DNA of 64,000 nt, taken from Armigeres subalbatus (taxonomy: Eukaryota > Arthropoda > Insecta > Diptera > Culicidae). The DNA lies in assembly GCF_024139115.2 (NCBI RefSeq), contig NC_085140.1, forward strand, positions 464,101,506 to 464,165,505. Direction: 5' to 3'. Position numbers and translations under genes: made by a program. The notes under the pieces were generated by a model. The model was not told the origin of the DNA. It was given only the letters and a program-made list of their open reading frames with translations, and searched no databases. This document shows positions 10,769-23,236 of the stretch, piece by piece (the stretch's first letter is position 1; every line of letters begins with the position of its first letter).

Positions 10769-11802
10769 GGCTTATTTCACCCTCTTGTTTTGGTGACGCT
10801 GATACCGATACTAACTACAAATGGTCTTGGATACGATTCTGCATCATCATGTGATACAAATGCATCACGGAAAGGTCGCTCAGCTCAATTACTTCAAACA
10901 ATTCCATGTGATTTAAGCATTCAAGCGTACTGCAATCTTCCAGGAACATCCTACCCTTGGCATGCTGTTCGTCGATTTGTACATGAAAATCAGGGTCTTA
11001 TGCGTAGAATGTATGGTGACATTCGACACATATCCATTTTGAAGGCTGAAATTGATAGTAATGAAATTTATCTGGATGATATACATCGTGCGGCTGAAAA
11101 ATATTCTAGAATTAATGCCGGTAAAAAGGTTAAACATTTATATCCTTCATATCATGAAAACAATCGTGATAAAGTCAGTGACGTTATTACAGAGCCCCAT
11201 TTTAGACCCACCCAGAAAACTACTACTACCGCTACTACTACTACTAAAAGTACTACCACTATAAAAACCACTACAAGCAAACCAACTACGACTTCACCAG
11301 CCGGAGATAATGTTACTTCATCTGAATCATCGAGTAAAGTAACATTTTTGAATATTACATTAAACAATGTAAATAAAGATATGGCAGAATCCCATGTGAA
11401 ACATAGTAAAATAAAAATGAATACCATCAATGGAAGTTCTATCGACATTGAAAAACTTTCATCTATAGCTATTCTTGAAACAAATGAAACATGGCTCGGT
11501 AATACGTCAAATACCAACTCTGAGAAGAAGGATGATAAAATATCGAATTTAAAACCCCAGATAGAAAGCAGTAAAGCTCAGCAAGATGAGAGCACTCAAT
11601 CATATTCAACATCGCTTCCTTCGACGGCTGAAGAGAAAAACACAATACATGTTACTGATTCTCCAAAAGATAATATTATCGACACTGTAAACGAAAATCG
11701 TAATTTGACAAAAGACTCAGTTAAACATACTAGACCAATGGGCGGCCAACTGTTTCAAGATGTTGCTCAAAAAGAGCAGCCTTCTACAGGACTAAAAGGA
11801 GT
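10769..11802 (+). CDS. Spaetzle-like ligand, exon with signal-peptide end and pro-region
   Basis: A pyrimidine-rich acceptor (TTTTTCACTTATAG) ends at 10768 and the frame is open from GGC at 10769. The first residues ([14 protein letters not shown]) are hydrophobic and probably complete a signal peptide begun in an upstream exon. Next come an RKGR dibasic site, a conserved-looking block with [20 protein letters not shown] and [17 protein letters not shown], and a long Thr/Ser/Asn-rich linker ([13 protein letters not shown]...), as expected for a cleaved pro-domain. The donor GTAAGT is at 11803-11808 and the exon ends after two bases of a codon, the exact phase needed by the exon at 38811. Spaetzle ligands are secreted, cleaved by proteases and activate Toll receptors. 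No start Met is visible. The Thr-rich part is low complexity, and the spz3 versus spz4 choice is not settled. Confidence 0.85.
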
Positions 11803-11891
11803 GTAAGTATACTGTTCATAATTCAACACACCCAGCTACACATTCTAAACAATTTACGTCCAGTTCACGTGAAAAATAACAACAAATGGAT

Positions 11892-11965
11892 TTTTTTTTA
11901 ACTTTATTAGGGTGTTTTGCCTTTCTCGCCTGCCTTTCTCGTATACTAATATACGGAAAGGCTAC
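11892..11965. mobile_element. Fragment of the GCCTTTCTCG element
   Basis: It reads TTAGGGTGTTTTGCCTTTCTCG, repeats GCCTTTCTCG, then has a small palindrome (GTATACTAATATAC) and CGGAAAGGC. Only this end is present. The stretch up to 12660 is AT-rich; at about 12190-12285 it holds a terminal-repeat-like block (CGGATTAGCGAGGTCCGGC then GGTACTGTA) that resembles one end of a pogo-type element. Confidence 0.55.
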
Positions 11966-12661
11966 ACGTAAAGAAAAAACCTAATAAGTTATGGCAAAAA
12001 CCTATAATTCAAAAATACTAATACACTTCATTATGGCATCTAATGAATGATGCCATACCAAAAAACTAATAATATTCGTATGTTTATGAAAAGTATAAGT
12101 TTTGGAATGTATGTTGCTTATGCAAGGTATAAGTTTTTCTTAAACATATCATTTTATACAGCATAATGTGTTTAATTGAGTGTTGTTACATTTTAATCCG
12201 GAAAATTCCGAATTAGCGAGATTCAGACTAACGAGTCGTCGGATTAGCGAGGTCCGGCTAAGCGGGGGGGTACTGTATATAGATTAAGATCAACACCGCA
12301 CATCAAATGGATGATAGAACATCAGATGATTCGTGACCTTACTAAAATTCACTTTACCCAACCGGCGTTTGTTACATTTTTTTATAATTCTATAAAAGAA
12401 CCTATAAAATATGTATGAGAACTGAGCATGTGTATGCGAAATTACAAAAACCCAACCTAATTCACCGAGAAATGATACTACCTTTCTCGCATTTAGCCAA
12501 GACACCAACCTTATTTGACGTAATGTATCATTTTCTTTTTTATACGCGTCGATCGAAATTCAATAGCATTCAACGAGGTCGAATGCAACTTGATGCGAGA
12601 AAATCGGTTAAGGATTACTGTGTGAAAAATTGTCTAATGTTTTTCTTAGCTTCTGTGCATA

Positions 12662-12862
12662 CACACTTAAAATAAATCGCAGATTTCTGTGAAATTTCAC
12701 CGAAATCTCAACAGCAGAACTGTTCGTTTTTTGGTAGTTTTGACAGTTGAACAAAGGAAAATATCGCAGAAATCGGTGAAATAATTACCGAACAAATCTG
12801 CTGTTGAGATTTCGGTGAATTGAAGCAAAATTCACCGAAATCTGTGGAATGATTTAAGTGTG
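12662..12862. mobile_element. MITE, TIR CACACTTAA, TA duplication
   Basis: The ends CACACTTAAA and TTTAAGTGTG are flanked by TA. Internal inverted blocks (CACCGAAATCTCAACAGCAG and its complement) make most of the 201 bp self-complementary. Confidence 0.8.
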
Positions 12863-12864
12863 TA

Positions 12865-14300
12865 CACAAACATACATAAACACGGACAGACAGACATTTG
12901 TTCAGCTTGTTGAGCAGAGTCTATTGGTATATAACACTTTGCACTTTGGGTCTCCGAGGCTTCTAAAAAATGTTCGTTTTCAAAGTGAAATGATCGCCTT
13001 CCGGTAAACTTTGTTGTCCGGTACAAAGAACCGGGATCAAGCGTTCTCTAAATAGCGGTTCAACTGATCCGGAATCTGAACAGACCTTTTTTGCGAAGTT
13101 GGATATCTATCGACTGGAATATTCTCTCTCGTTGGTGGAAATACGGTTCCGCATGTTGCGGGCCGTTCTCCAGAGTGTTGTCATTGAGGTTTCTCGTGAT
13201 AGTCCCTCGACAAAACGACGCCAGTAGCTACGTTTTTAGCCTTAAGAATATTTTTGAGCTTTCTTTCAAGTCTCAGGTGCTCCTCAAAAAGCTCAGACGT
13301 TCCGTATTTACGGAAAACCTTAAATACATCAGATTTCTTAGAATACAACTAAGTACATTCATCATCCGATCCAGGAGTGGCTGGTCTTCCTATGTAAAAT
13401 GTATTTGGAACGCATCGTTTCTGTGCTTCTAGTGCGCTATTATGAATCAATTCGTTAAAGAATCGATACTCATCCAGTGGTGGAGTCAATACCAATCCAA
13501 TCAGTTGAGTCAATACCAATTTTGACCGCCGATTATTAAAACTGGAGATGATAAAAGACTGCGCTCTTAAGATGCTGACGATTAAGTGAGACATTCGGGG
13601 GAATATACACTGAAGCTATGCAAAGGTCTTTATTTTTTACATTTACTTGGCATGCGATCCATGCGTCGGAATGGGAATTCTGTAGAAAGTGTGACATTTT
13701 TTGATTCCCAAAAAAACGACACCATAATGATCATTCCAATCTTGGCGAATAATGTTTAAATCGTGGAAGTTGATTTCATCTTCAGAAGAAGCTATGACAG
13801 TTGCACTGCAGCAAAGTGGTTGTTTCTTGTATGGCCGTATTATCCATCGAAAGATACAATTTTTGCAAGAAGGGGTCATAGAACAGTCAGTTGCCTCAAA
13901 TAAATTTCTACTGTTGGAATAAAGAGGTCAATGATTGCGGCCCCAATTAATCCGGAATATTGAAAAGATTCGAAAAGCGGCTCACGAGGTCCTTAAAGGA
14001 TATCAATCCTCGCTTGGACGAGATTCTTTCTTAAGAAATGCGAGTAGCAATTTCATTTTCATTGATAATCCAAGCCGGATGTTTTTTGGGAACATCGGTT
14101 TTAGGCAATGCAATGGGGGGAATGTCTTTCTGCAACAAGGATTCAAAGCAGCAGAAGAGACAGGTTGCTTCGGGATTTCAAATAATCCTTCATTACCTTC
14201 ATATTTTGCCAAGCCTTTATGGATGACTTTTGTTTTCTTACGGCGCGATCCCGGGGAAGATGGTTGCTTCCTCTTTTCGAGCTCATCCAAGAATCTCATG
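12865..14300. other. Unassigned intron DNA with weak minus-strand frames
   Basis: Minus-strand frames of 78-98 codons lie at 14299-14003 (KRKQPSSPGSRRKKTK...), 13879-13643 and 13594-13349. They could be pieces of one decayed ORF, perhaps of a transposon, but no family was recognised and no catalytic motif is visible. Confidence 0.35.
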
Positions 14301-15555
14301 AAATAAGGCCTTGAGATCTATGAAGTAAGGCCTTGAGATCTATAAAGATCTGTCCTCTTGTTTCAAATATGGTACATGCTCTGTGTGACTCATAGAATAG
14401 ATTGTGTTCAAAGCCTAAGTTCTTCGTCATCCAAACAATTTCCGAAGTAAGCCCTTTAGATCTATACGCGTAACCAAAGATCTAGCAGCCTGTTTCAAAT
14501 ATGGTACATGCTCTGCGTGACTCATAGAATAGATTGTGTTAAAAGCCTAAGTTATTGGTCATCCAAAAAAATCCGTAGTAAGGCCTTTAGATCTACTTGC
14601 ATAACCAAAGATCTGTCCGCCTGTTTCAAATATGGTACATGCTCTGTGTGACTCATAGAATAGATTGTGTTCAAGGCCTAAGTTATTGGTCATCCAAAAA
14701 AAAATCCCGAAGCAAGGCCTTCAGATCTACACGCGTAACCAAAGATCTGTCCGCCTGTTTCAAATATGGTACATGCTCTGCGTGACTCATAGAATAGATT
14801 GTGTTCAAAGCATAACTTCTTGGTCATCCAGAAAACTTCCGAAGTAAGGCCTTTAGATCTATACGCGTAACCAAAGATCTATCAGCCTGTTTCAAATATG
14901 GTACATGCTCTGCGTGACTCTTAGAATAGATTGTGTTCAAAGCCTAAGTTATTGGTCATCCAAAAAAAATCCGGAGTAAGGCTTTAGAACTATACGCGTA
15001 ACCAAAGATCTATCAGCCTGTTTCAAATATGGTGCATGCTCTGTGTGGTTCATAGAATAGATTGTGTTCACAGCATAAGTTCTTGGTCATCCAGAAAATT
15101 TCCGAAGTAAGGCCTTCAGATCTACACGTGTAACCAAAGATTTTCCACCTGTTTCAAATATTCTACATGCTCTATGTGACTCATAGAATAGATTGTAATC
15201 AAAGCATAAGTTCTTGGTCATCCAAGAGATCCTTGAAGTTAGGACTTTAGATCTACACGCGTAACCAAAGATCTATCAGCCTTTTTTAAATATGGTACAT
15301 GCTCTTCGTGGTTCATAGAATAGTCTGTGTTCAAAGCATAAGTTCTTGGTCCTTCCAAAAAGTTCCAAAGTAAGCCCTTTACATGTACACGAGTAACCAA
15401 AGATCTATCGGCTTTTTTCAAATATGGTACATGCTCTGTGTGGTTCATAGAATAGACTGTGTTCAAAGCATAAGTTATTGGCCATCCAATAAAGTACCGA
15501 AGTAAGGCCTTGACATCTACATGCGTAACCAAAGATCTATCAGCCTGTTTAATAT
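14300..15555. repeat. 132-bp satellite array, block 1
   Basis: About 9.5 copies of a unit of about 132 bp, marked by CAAATATGGTACATGCTCTG, CATAGAATAGATTGTGTTC and GCGTAACCAAAGATCT. Spacing between CTGTTTCAAAT anchors is 131-134 bp. Copies differ by about 5-15%. The unit length is a multiple of three, which keeps some minus-strand frames open by chance. Confidence 0.95.
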
Positions 15556-15950
15556 ATGGTACATGTTCTTAGTGGTGTAGTATTAGCTTTATTATTAGCA
15601 TTAGCATTAGTATTGAGCAATTCGGACAAATTCGTAGGTGGTACAAGCCTGAACTATTGTATAAGAGTAGCACTTTCACATTCATCCGTTACCACAGATA
15701 TTGATTTGGGGCTAATCACTATCTCTTATATGGAAGCAATGCACTCTCCAATAGTCGAGATCTGTCTTGGCCACGGCCTTGCGAATGCTGAGGAAGGGGA
15801 AGGATGGTATGTTAAACACCTACTTAAGAAAGATGCAGCGACGACCTCCCATGTGTGTCACTTGAGGTTTTTGGAATTGTTAATGTGGAAGATTATAACA
15901 GTAGGAATCGTTTTAGTAAAACGTGAAACACAGAAACAGCTAAGATAGAA
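15556..15950. other. Unique-looking DNA after the satellite
   Basis: A 130-codon frame starts inside the satellite and is not supported as a gene. A TAGC(A)TTATTATTAGCATTAG-type simple tract lies at 15585-15615; the same tract ends the satellite at 23530. Confidence 0.4.
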
Positions 15951-15954
15951 ATAC

Positions 15955-16045
15955 AGTCGGAAACGAAAGAACCTAGAAATGAACCCATGACATTCTGCTT
16001 ATAAGGCAGAAGCGGTAGCCACTAGGCCACCCAACTCGTCTTTTT
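15955..16045 (-). mobile_element. tRNA-like SINE fragment, minus strand
   Basis: On the minus strand GGTGGCCTAGTGGCTACCGC resembles an A box and GTCATGGGTTCATTTC a B box. It is related to the SINE head at 10131. A 23-bp piece, GGCCACCCAACTCGTCTTTTT, is duplicated in tandem at about 16025-16070. Confidence 0.6.
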
Positions 16046-16349
16046 GTGGCCACCCAACTCGTCTTTTTGTGGTTCAGAAAGTATTGTATATACACAAAAT
16101 CCATCTACATTCAGTTCGGTCAGCAGATGTACGTTGCCAGCCTTACGGAGGGTCGGAGGTTCGCCAGTTCACGGAGGGTCGTCAAATTATCTTTAACTGA
16201 TCGATTTATCTTGCTCGCTGCGTACCTCGCCTTCTTGTCCCCATAGTGATGGGCGATATTCAAAGGCGTGATCTGGTGGTGACCGATTCATGAGAGAATG
16301 TGCAGGTTGAGGATCAAAGACCGGTTCTTCAGCTTTAGCATAATCAACG

Positions 16350-16497
16350 TTCATAGCCTACACGCCGGAAGCACTGATGATGAAAAGGATCCATTCTGCC
16401 GCTACCCTGAGGGAAGTTAAGTATGCCATCAGACAGCTAATGACCAATAAAGCAGCTGGTAAGGATGGTGTCGGAGCTGAGCTCATCAAAATGGGTT
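16350..16497 (+). pseudogene. RTE-like LINE fragment
   Basis: The frame reads LREVKYAIRQLMTNKAAGKD followed by GVGAELIKMG. This matches the pre-RT block of the LINE at about 940-1000 and is a better preserved version of it. Only about 150 bp is present, directly against the 132-bp satellite. Confidence 0.7.
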
Positions 16498-17027
16498 CCA
16501 GAATCCAGAGATCCAAAGGTCTTACTTCGGAAATTTTTGGATGACCAAGAACTTATGCTTTGAACACAATCTATTCTATGAGTTACGTAGAGCATGCGCC
16601 ATATTTGAAACATGCTGATAGATCTTTGGTTACGCGTGTAGATCCAAAGGCCTTACTTCGGAATTTTTTGGATGACCAAAAACTTATGCTTTGAACACAA
16701 TCTATAACCGCGTATCTATAACGCGTAACCAAAGATCTATCAGCCTGTTTCAAATATGGTGCATGCTCTGTGTGGTTCATAGAATAGATTGTGTTCACAG
16801 CATAAGTTCTTGGTCATCCAGAAAATTTCCGAAGTAAGGCCTTCAGATCTACACGTGTAACCAAAGATTTTCCACCTGTTTCAAATATGCTACATGCTCT
16901 ATGTGACTCATAGGATAGATTGTAATCAAAGCATAAGTTCTTGGTCATCCAAGAGATCCTTGAAGTTAGGACTTTAGATCTACACGCGTAACCAAAGATC
17001 TATCAGCCTTTTTTAAATATGGTACAT
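16498..17027. repeat. 132-bp satellite, block 2 with head-to-head inversion
   Basis: Units at 16498-16705 run in reverse orientation. From about 16715 they return to the orientation of block 1. The block ends in GGTACAT at 17021-17027, where the 95-bp array begins. Confidence 0.85.
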
Positions 17028-20000
17028 AATGACCCAAGTATCCCAAAATAAAATATGTTTTCAGGAGATGTTGGAATGCGATTTTAGGTGAACAATAGAA
17101 TACTTTCAATGCAGAAACAAGACCCATATGGGCGCCGGCAGTGCGAAGCCGTACTCGCGAATGCACAACATGTTAGCTTTGGGGGAGTTGATAGTAACTA
17201 TCAGCGCTCAACTGCGACTCATGGGGCGCCAGTACGTGCACAGAGCATGTTAGCTTTGAGCTCAACTGCGACAGGGGCGCCATGGTACACCGTACTCGCG
17301 GATGTATGTTAGCTGGGGAGTTGATAGTAACTATCAGCGCTCAACTGCGACTCATGGGGGCGCCGGCAGTGCAAAGCCGTACTCGCAGATGCACAACATG
17401 TTAGCTTTGGGGGAGTTGATAGTAACTATCAGCGCTCAACTGCGACTCATAGGGGCGCCAGCAGTGCAAAGCCGTACTCGCGGATGCACAACATGTTAGC
17501 TTTGGGGGAGTTGATAGTAACTATCAGCGCTCAACTGCGACTCATAGGGGCGCCGGCAGTGCGAAGCCGTACTCGCAGATGCACAACATGTTAGCTTTGG
17601 GGGAGTTGATAGTAACTATCAGCGCTCAACTGCGACTCATAGGGGCGCCAGCAGTGCAAAGCCGTACTCGCGGATGCACAACATGTTAGCTTTGGGGGAG
17701 TTGATAGTAACTATCAGCGCTCAACTGCGACTCATGGGGGCGCCGGCAGTGCGAAGCCGTACTCGCAGATGCACAACATGTTAGCTTTGGGGGAGTTGAT
17801 AGTAACTATCAGCGCTCAACTGCGACTCATAGGGGCGCCAGCAGTGCAAAGCCGTACTCGCGGATGCACAACATGTTAGCTTTGGGGGAGTTGATAGTAA
17901 CTATCAGCGCTCAACTGCGACTCATGGGGGCGCCGGCAGTGCGAAGCCGTACTCGCAGATGCACAACATGATAGTCTTGGGGGAGTTGATAGTAACTATC
18001 AGCGCTCAACTGCGACTCATAGGGGCGCCGGCAGTGCGAAGCCGTACTCGCAGATGCACAACATGTTAGCTTTGGGGGAGTTGATAGTAACTATCAGCGC
18101 TCAACTGCGACTCATAGGGGCGCCGGCAGTGCGAAGCCGTACTCGCGGATGCACAACATGTTAGCTTTGGGGGAGTTGATAGTAACTATCAGCGCTCAAC
18201 TGCGACTCATGGGGGCGCCGGCAGTGCGAAGCCGTACTCGCAGATGCACAACATGTTAGCTTTGGGGGAGTTGATAGTAACTATCAGCGCTCAACTGCGA
18301 CTCATGGGGGCGCCGGCAGTGCGAAGCCGTACTCGCAGATGCACAACATGTTAGCTTTGGGGGAGTTGATAGTAACTATCAGCGCTCAACTGCGACTCAT
18401 GGGGGCGCCGGCAGTGCGAAGCCGTACTCGCAGATGCACAACATGTTAGCTTTGGGGGAGTTGATAGTAACTATCAGCGCTCAACTGCGACTCATGAGGG
18501 CGCCGGCAGTGCGAAGCCGTACTCGCAGATGCACAACATGTTAGCTTTGGGGGAGTTGATAGTAACTATCAGCGCTCAACTGCGACTCATGGGGGCGCCG
18601 GCAGTGCGAAGCCGTACTCGCAGATGCACAACATGTTAGCTTTGGGGGAGTTGATAGTAACTATCAGCGCTCAACTGCGACTCATGAGGGCGCCAGCAGT
18701 GCGAAGCCGTACTCGCAGATGCACAACATGTTAGCTTTGGGGAGTTGATAGTAACTATCAGCGCTCAACTGCGACTCATAGGGCGCCAGCAGTGCAAAGC
18801 CGTACTCGCGGATGCACAACATGTTAGCTTTGGGGGAGTTGATAGTAACTATCAGCGCTCAACTGCGACTCATAGGGGCGCCGGCAGTGCGAAGCCATAC
18901 TCGCGGATGTACAACATGTAAACCGATTGGTTTACTATTTTTGTACAAAAGTTGATAGTAACTATCATACTGAGACCCATATAGGCGAATCTGAGTTTTA
19001 ATGAGCTAAAATAGACCAAAACAAATTTTTGCTTTAGGGGAAAGCTTCTTAGTTGTCGACTAAGCGTGACTAAACAGGACGGTAGGGCTGTATGACCCAA
19101 GTATCCCAAAATAAAATATGTTTTCAGGAGATGTTGGAATGCGATTTTAGGTGAACAATAGAATACTTTCATTGCAGAAACAAGACCCATATGGGCGCCG
19201 GCAGTGCGAAGCCGTACTCGCGGATGCACAACATGTTAGCTTTGGGGGAGTTGATAGTAACTATCAGCGCTCAACTGCGACTCATGGGGGCGCCGGCAGT
19301 GCGAAGCCGTACTCGCAGATGCACAACATGTTAGCTTTGGGGGAGTTGATAGTAACTATCAGCGCTCAACTGCGACTCATGGGGGCGCCGGCAGTGCGAA
19401 GCCGTACTCGCAGATGCACAACATGTTAGCTTTGGGGGAGTTGATAGTAACTATCAGCGCTCAACTGCGACTCATAGGGGCGCCGGCAGTGCGAAGCCGT
19501 ACTCGCAGATGCACAACATGTTAGCTTTGGGGGAGTTGATAGTAACTATCAGCGCTCAACTGCGACTCATGGGGGCGCCGGCAGTGCGAAGCCGTACTCG
19601 CAGATGCACAACATGTTAGCTTTGGGGGAGTTGATAGTAACTCTCAGCGCTCAACTGCGACTCATGGGGGCGCCAGCAGTGCAAAGCCGTACTCGCGGAT
19701 GCACAACATGTTAGCTTTGGGGAGTTGATAGTAACTATCAGCGCTCAACTGCGACTCATGGGGGCGCCGGCAGTGCGAAGCCGTACTCGCAGATGCACAA
19801 CATGTTAGCTTTGGGGAGTTGATAGTAACTTATCAGCGCTCAACTGCGACTCATATAGGGGCGCCAGCAGTGCAAAGCTGTACTCGCGGTTGCACAACAT
19901 GTTTGCTTTGGGGGAGTTGATAGTAACTATCAGCGCTCAACTGGTGACTCATAGGGGCGCCGGCAGTGCGAAGCCGTACTCGCAGATGCACAACATGTTA

Positions 20001-23000
20001 GCTTTGGGGGAGTTGATAGTAACTATCAGCGCTCAACTGCGACTCATAGGGGCGCCGGCAGTGCGAAGCCGTACTCGCAGATGCACAACATGTTAGCTTT
20101 GGGGGAGTTGATAGTAACTATCAGCGCTCAACTGCGACTCATGGGGGCGCCGGCAGTGCGAAGCCGTACTCGCAGATGCACAACATGTTAGCTTTGGGGG
20201 AGTTGATAGTAACTATCAGCGCTCAACTGCGACTCATAGGGGCGCCGGCAGTGCGAAGCCGTACTCGCAGATGCACAACATGTTAGCTTTGGGGGAGTTG
20301 ATAGTAACTATCAGCGCTCAACTGCGACTCATAGGGGCGCCGGCAGTGCAAAGCCGTACTCGCAGATGCACAACATGTTAGCTTTGGGGGAGTTGATAGT
20401 AACTATCAGCGCTCAACTGCGACTCATAGGGGCGCCGGCAGTGCGAAGCCGTACTCGCAGATGCACAACATGTTAGCTTTGGGGGAGTTGATAGTAACTA
20501 TCAGCGCTCAACTGCGACTCATAGGGGCGCCAGCAGTGCAAAGCCGTACTCGCAGATGCACAACATGTTAGCTTCGCGGGAGCTCATAGCAACTATCAGC
20601 GCTCAACTGCGACTCATAGGGGCGCCGGCAGTGCGAAGCCGTACTCGCAGATGCACAACATGTTAGCTTTGGGGGAGTTGATAGTAACTATCAGCGCTCA
20701 ACTGCGACTCATGGGGGCGCCGGCAGTGCGAAGCCGTACTCGCGGATGCACAACATGTAAACCGATTGGTTTACTATTTTTGTACAAAAAGTTGATAGTA
20801 ACTATCATACTGAGACCCATATAGGCGAATCTGAGTTTAAATGAGCTAAAATAGACTAAAACAAATTTTTGATTTAGGGGAAAGCTTCTTAGTTGTCGAC
20901 TAAGCGTGACTAAACAGGACGGCAGGGCTGTATGACCCAAGTATCCCAAAATAAAATATGTTTTCAGGAGATGTTGGAATGCGATTTTAGGTGAACAATA
21001 GAATACTTTCAATGCAGAAACAAGACCCATATGGGCGCCGGCAGTGCGAAGCCGTACTCGCGGATGCACAACATGTTAGCTTTGGGGGAGTTGATAGTAA
21101 CTATCAGCGCTCAACTGCGACTCATGGGGGCGCCGGCAGTGCGAAGCCGTACTCGCAGATGCACAACATGTTAGCTTTGGGGGAGTTGATAGTAACTATC
21201 AGCGCTCAACTGCGACTCATAGGGGCGCCAGCAGTGCAAAGCCGTACTCGCGGATGCACAACATGTTAGCTTTGGGGGAGTTGATAGTAACTATCAGCGC
21301 TCAACTGCGACTCATGGGGGCGCCGGCAGTGCGAAGCCGTACTCGCAGATGCACAACATGTTAGCTTTGGGGGAGTTGATAGTAACTATCAGCGCTCAAC
21401 TGCGACTCATAGGGGCGCCGGCAGTGCGAAGCCGTTCTCGCGGATGCACAACATGTTAGCTTTGGGGAGTTGATAGTAACTATCAGCGCTCAACTGCGAC
21501 TCATAGGGGCGCCGGCAGTGCGAAGCCGTACTCGCAGATGCACAACATGTTAGCTTTGGGGAGTTGATAGTAACTATCAGCGCTCAACTGCGACTCATAG
21601 GGGCGCCAGCAGTGCGAAGCCGTACTCGCAGATGCACAACATGTTAGCTTTGGGGAGTTGATAGTAACTATCAGCGCTCAACTGCGACTCATGGGGGCGC
21701 CGGCAGTGCGAAGCCGTACTCGCAGATGCACAACATGTTAGCTTTGGGGAGTTGATAGTAACTATCAGCGCTCAACTGCGACTCATAGGGGCGCCGGCAG
21801 TGCGAAAGCCGTACTCGCAGATGCACAACATGTTAGCTTTGGGGGAGTTGATAGTAACTATCAGCGCTCAACTGCGACTCATGGGGCGCCGGCAGTGCGA
21901 AGCCGTACTCGCAGATGCACAACATGTTAGCTTTGGGGAGTTGATAGTAACTATCAGCGCTCAACTGCGACTCATAGGGGCGCCAGCAGTGCAAAGCCGT
22001 ACTCGCGGATGCACAACATGTTAGCTTTGGGGAGTTGATAGTAACTATCAGCGCTCAACTGCGACTCATAGGGGCGCCAGCAGTGCGAAGCCGTACTCGC
22101 AGATGCACGACATGTTAGCTTTGGGGGAGTTGATAGTAACTATCAGCGCTCAACTGCGACTCATAGGGGCGCCAGCAGTGCAGAGCCGTACTCGCGGATG
22201 CACAACATGTTAGCTTTGGGGAGTTGATAGTAACTATCAGCGCTCAACTGCGACTCATGGGGGCGCCGGCAGTGCGAAGCCGTACTCGCAGATACACAAC
22301 ATGTTAGCTTTGGGGGAGTTGATAGTAACTATCAGCGCTCAACTGCGACTCATGGGGGCGCCGGCAGTGCGAAGCCGTACTCGCAGATGCACAACATGTT
22401 AGCTTTGGGGCGGATGAGAGTAACTATCAGCGCTCAACTGCGACTCATAGGGGCGCCGGCAGTGCGAAGCCGTACTCGCAGATGCACAACATGTTAGCTT
22501 TGGGGGAGTTGATAGTAACTATCAGCGCTCAACTGCGACTCATGGGGGCGCCGGCAGTGCGAAGCCGTACTCGCAGATGCACAACATGTTAGCTTTGGGG
22601 GAGTTGATAGTAACTATCAGCGCTCAACTGCGACTCATAGGGGCGCCGGCAGTGCGAAGCCGTACTCGCAGATGCACAACATGTTAGCTTTGGGGGAGTT
22701 GATAGTAACTATCAGCGCTCAACTGCGACTCATGGGGGCGCCGGCAGTGCGAAGCCGTACTCGCAGATGCACAACATGTTAGCTTTGGGGGAGTTGATAG
22801 TAACTATCAGCGCTCAACTGCGACTCATAGGGGCGCCAGCAGTGCAAAGCCGTACTCGCGGATGCACAACATGTTAGCTTTGGGGGAGTTGATAGTAACT
22901 ATCAGCGCTCAACTGCGACTCATAGGGGCGCCAGCAGTGCAAAGCCGTACTCGCGGATGCACAACATGTTAGCTTTGGGGGAGTTGATAGTAACTATCAG

Positions 23001-23236
23001 CGCTCAACTGCGACTCATGGGGGCGCCGGCAGTGCGAAGCCGTACTCGCGGATGCACAACATGTAAACCGATTGGTTTACTATTTTTGTACAAAAAGTTG
23101 ATAGTAACTATCATACTGAGACCCATATAGGCGAATCTGAGTTTTAATGAGCTAAAATAGACCAAAACAAATTTTTGCTTTAGGGGAAAGCTTCTTAGTT
23201 GTCGACTAAGCGTGACTAAACAGGACGGCAGGGCTG
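17028..23236. repeat. 95-bp satellite in three higher-order blocks
   Basis: About 58 units of 95 bp, anchored by GCCGTACTCGCAGATGCACA. The blocks hold about 19 (17146-18905), 17 (19209-20750) and 22 (21052-23050) units. Each block opens with a head module (TGACCCAAGTATCCCAAAAT ...) and closes with a tail module (GTAAACCGATTGGTTTAC ... GACGGCAGGGCTG). Most neighbours are over 95% identical. Every unit holds the inverted repeat GTTGATAGTAACTATCA and a wider GAGTTGA/TCAACTGCGACTC pairing. 95 is not a multiple of three, so the array is not coding. It sits inside the spaetzle-like intron between halves of the 132-bp satellite. Confidence 0.97.
18906..19205. repeat. Spacer (tail plus head) between 95-bp blocks 1 and 2
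   Basis: About 290 bp: palindrome TAAACCGATTGGTTTA, a diverged unit that keeps AGTTGATAGTAACTATCA, an AT-rich stretch, then the head module. The same spacer recurs at about 20753-21048, and its tail half ends the array at about 23060-23236. Confidence 0.9.

Noticed and set aside
12865..14300. A host gene on the minus strand
   Set aside because: Short broken frames without a family signature or splice support; left as unassigned.
15556..15948. 130-codon frame with a hydrophobic N-terminus resembling a signal peptide
   Set aside because: It starts inside the satellite, and the hydrophobic part comes from a TTATTATTAGCATTAG simple tract.
17088..21269. Reading frames of 65-123 codons in the 95-bp satellite
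   Set aside because: The unit length is not a multiple of three, and the frames only recur because units are copies. No codon bias or start context.
17028..23236. CRISPR-like array
   Set aside because: The 95-bp units are contiguous with no unique spacers, and the context is eukaryotic satellite DNA.
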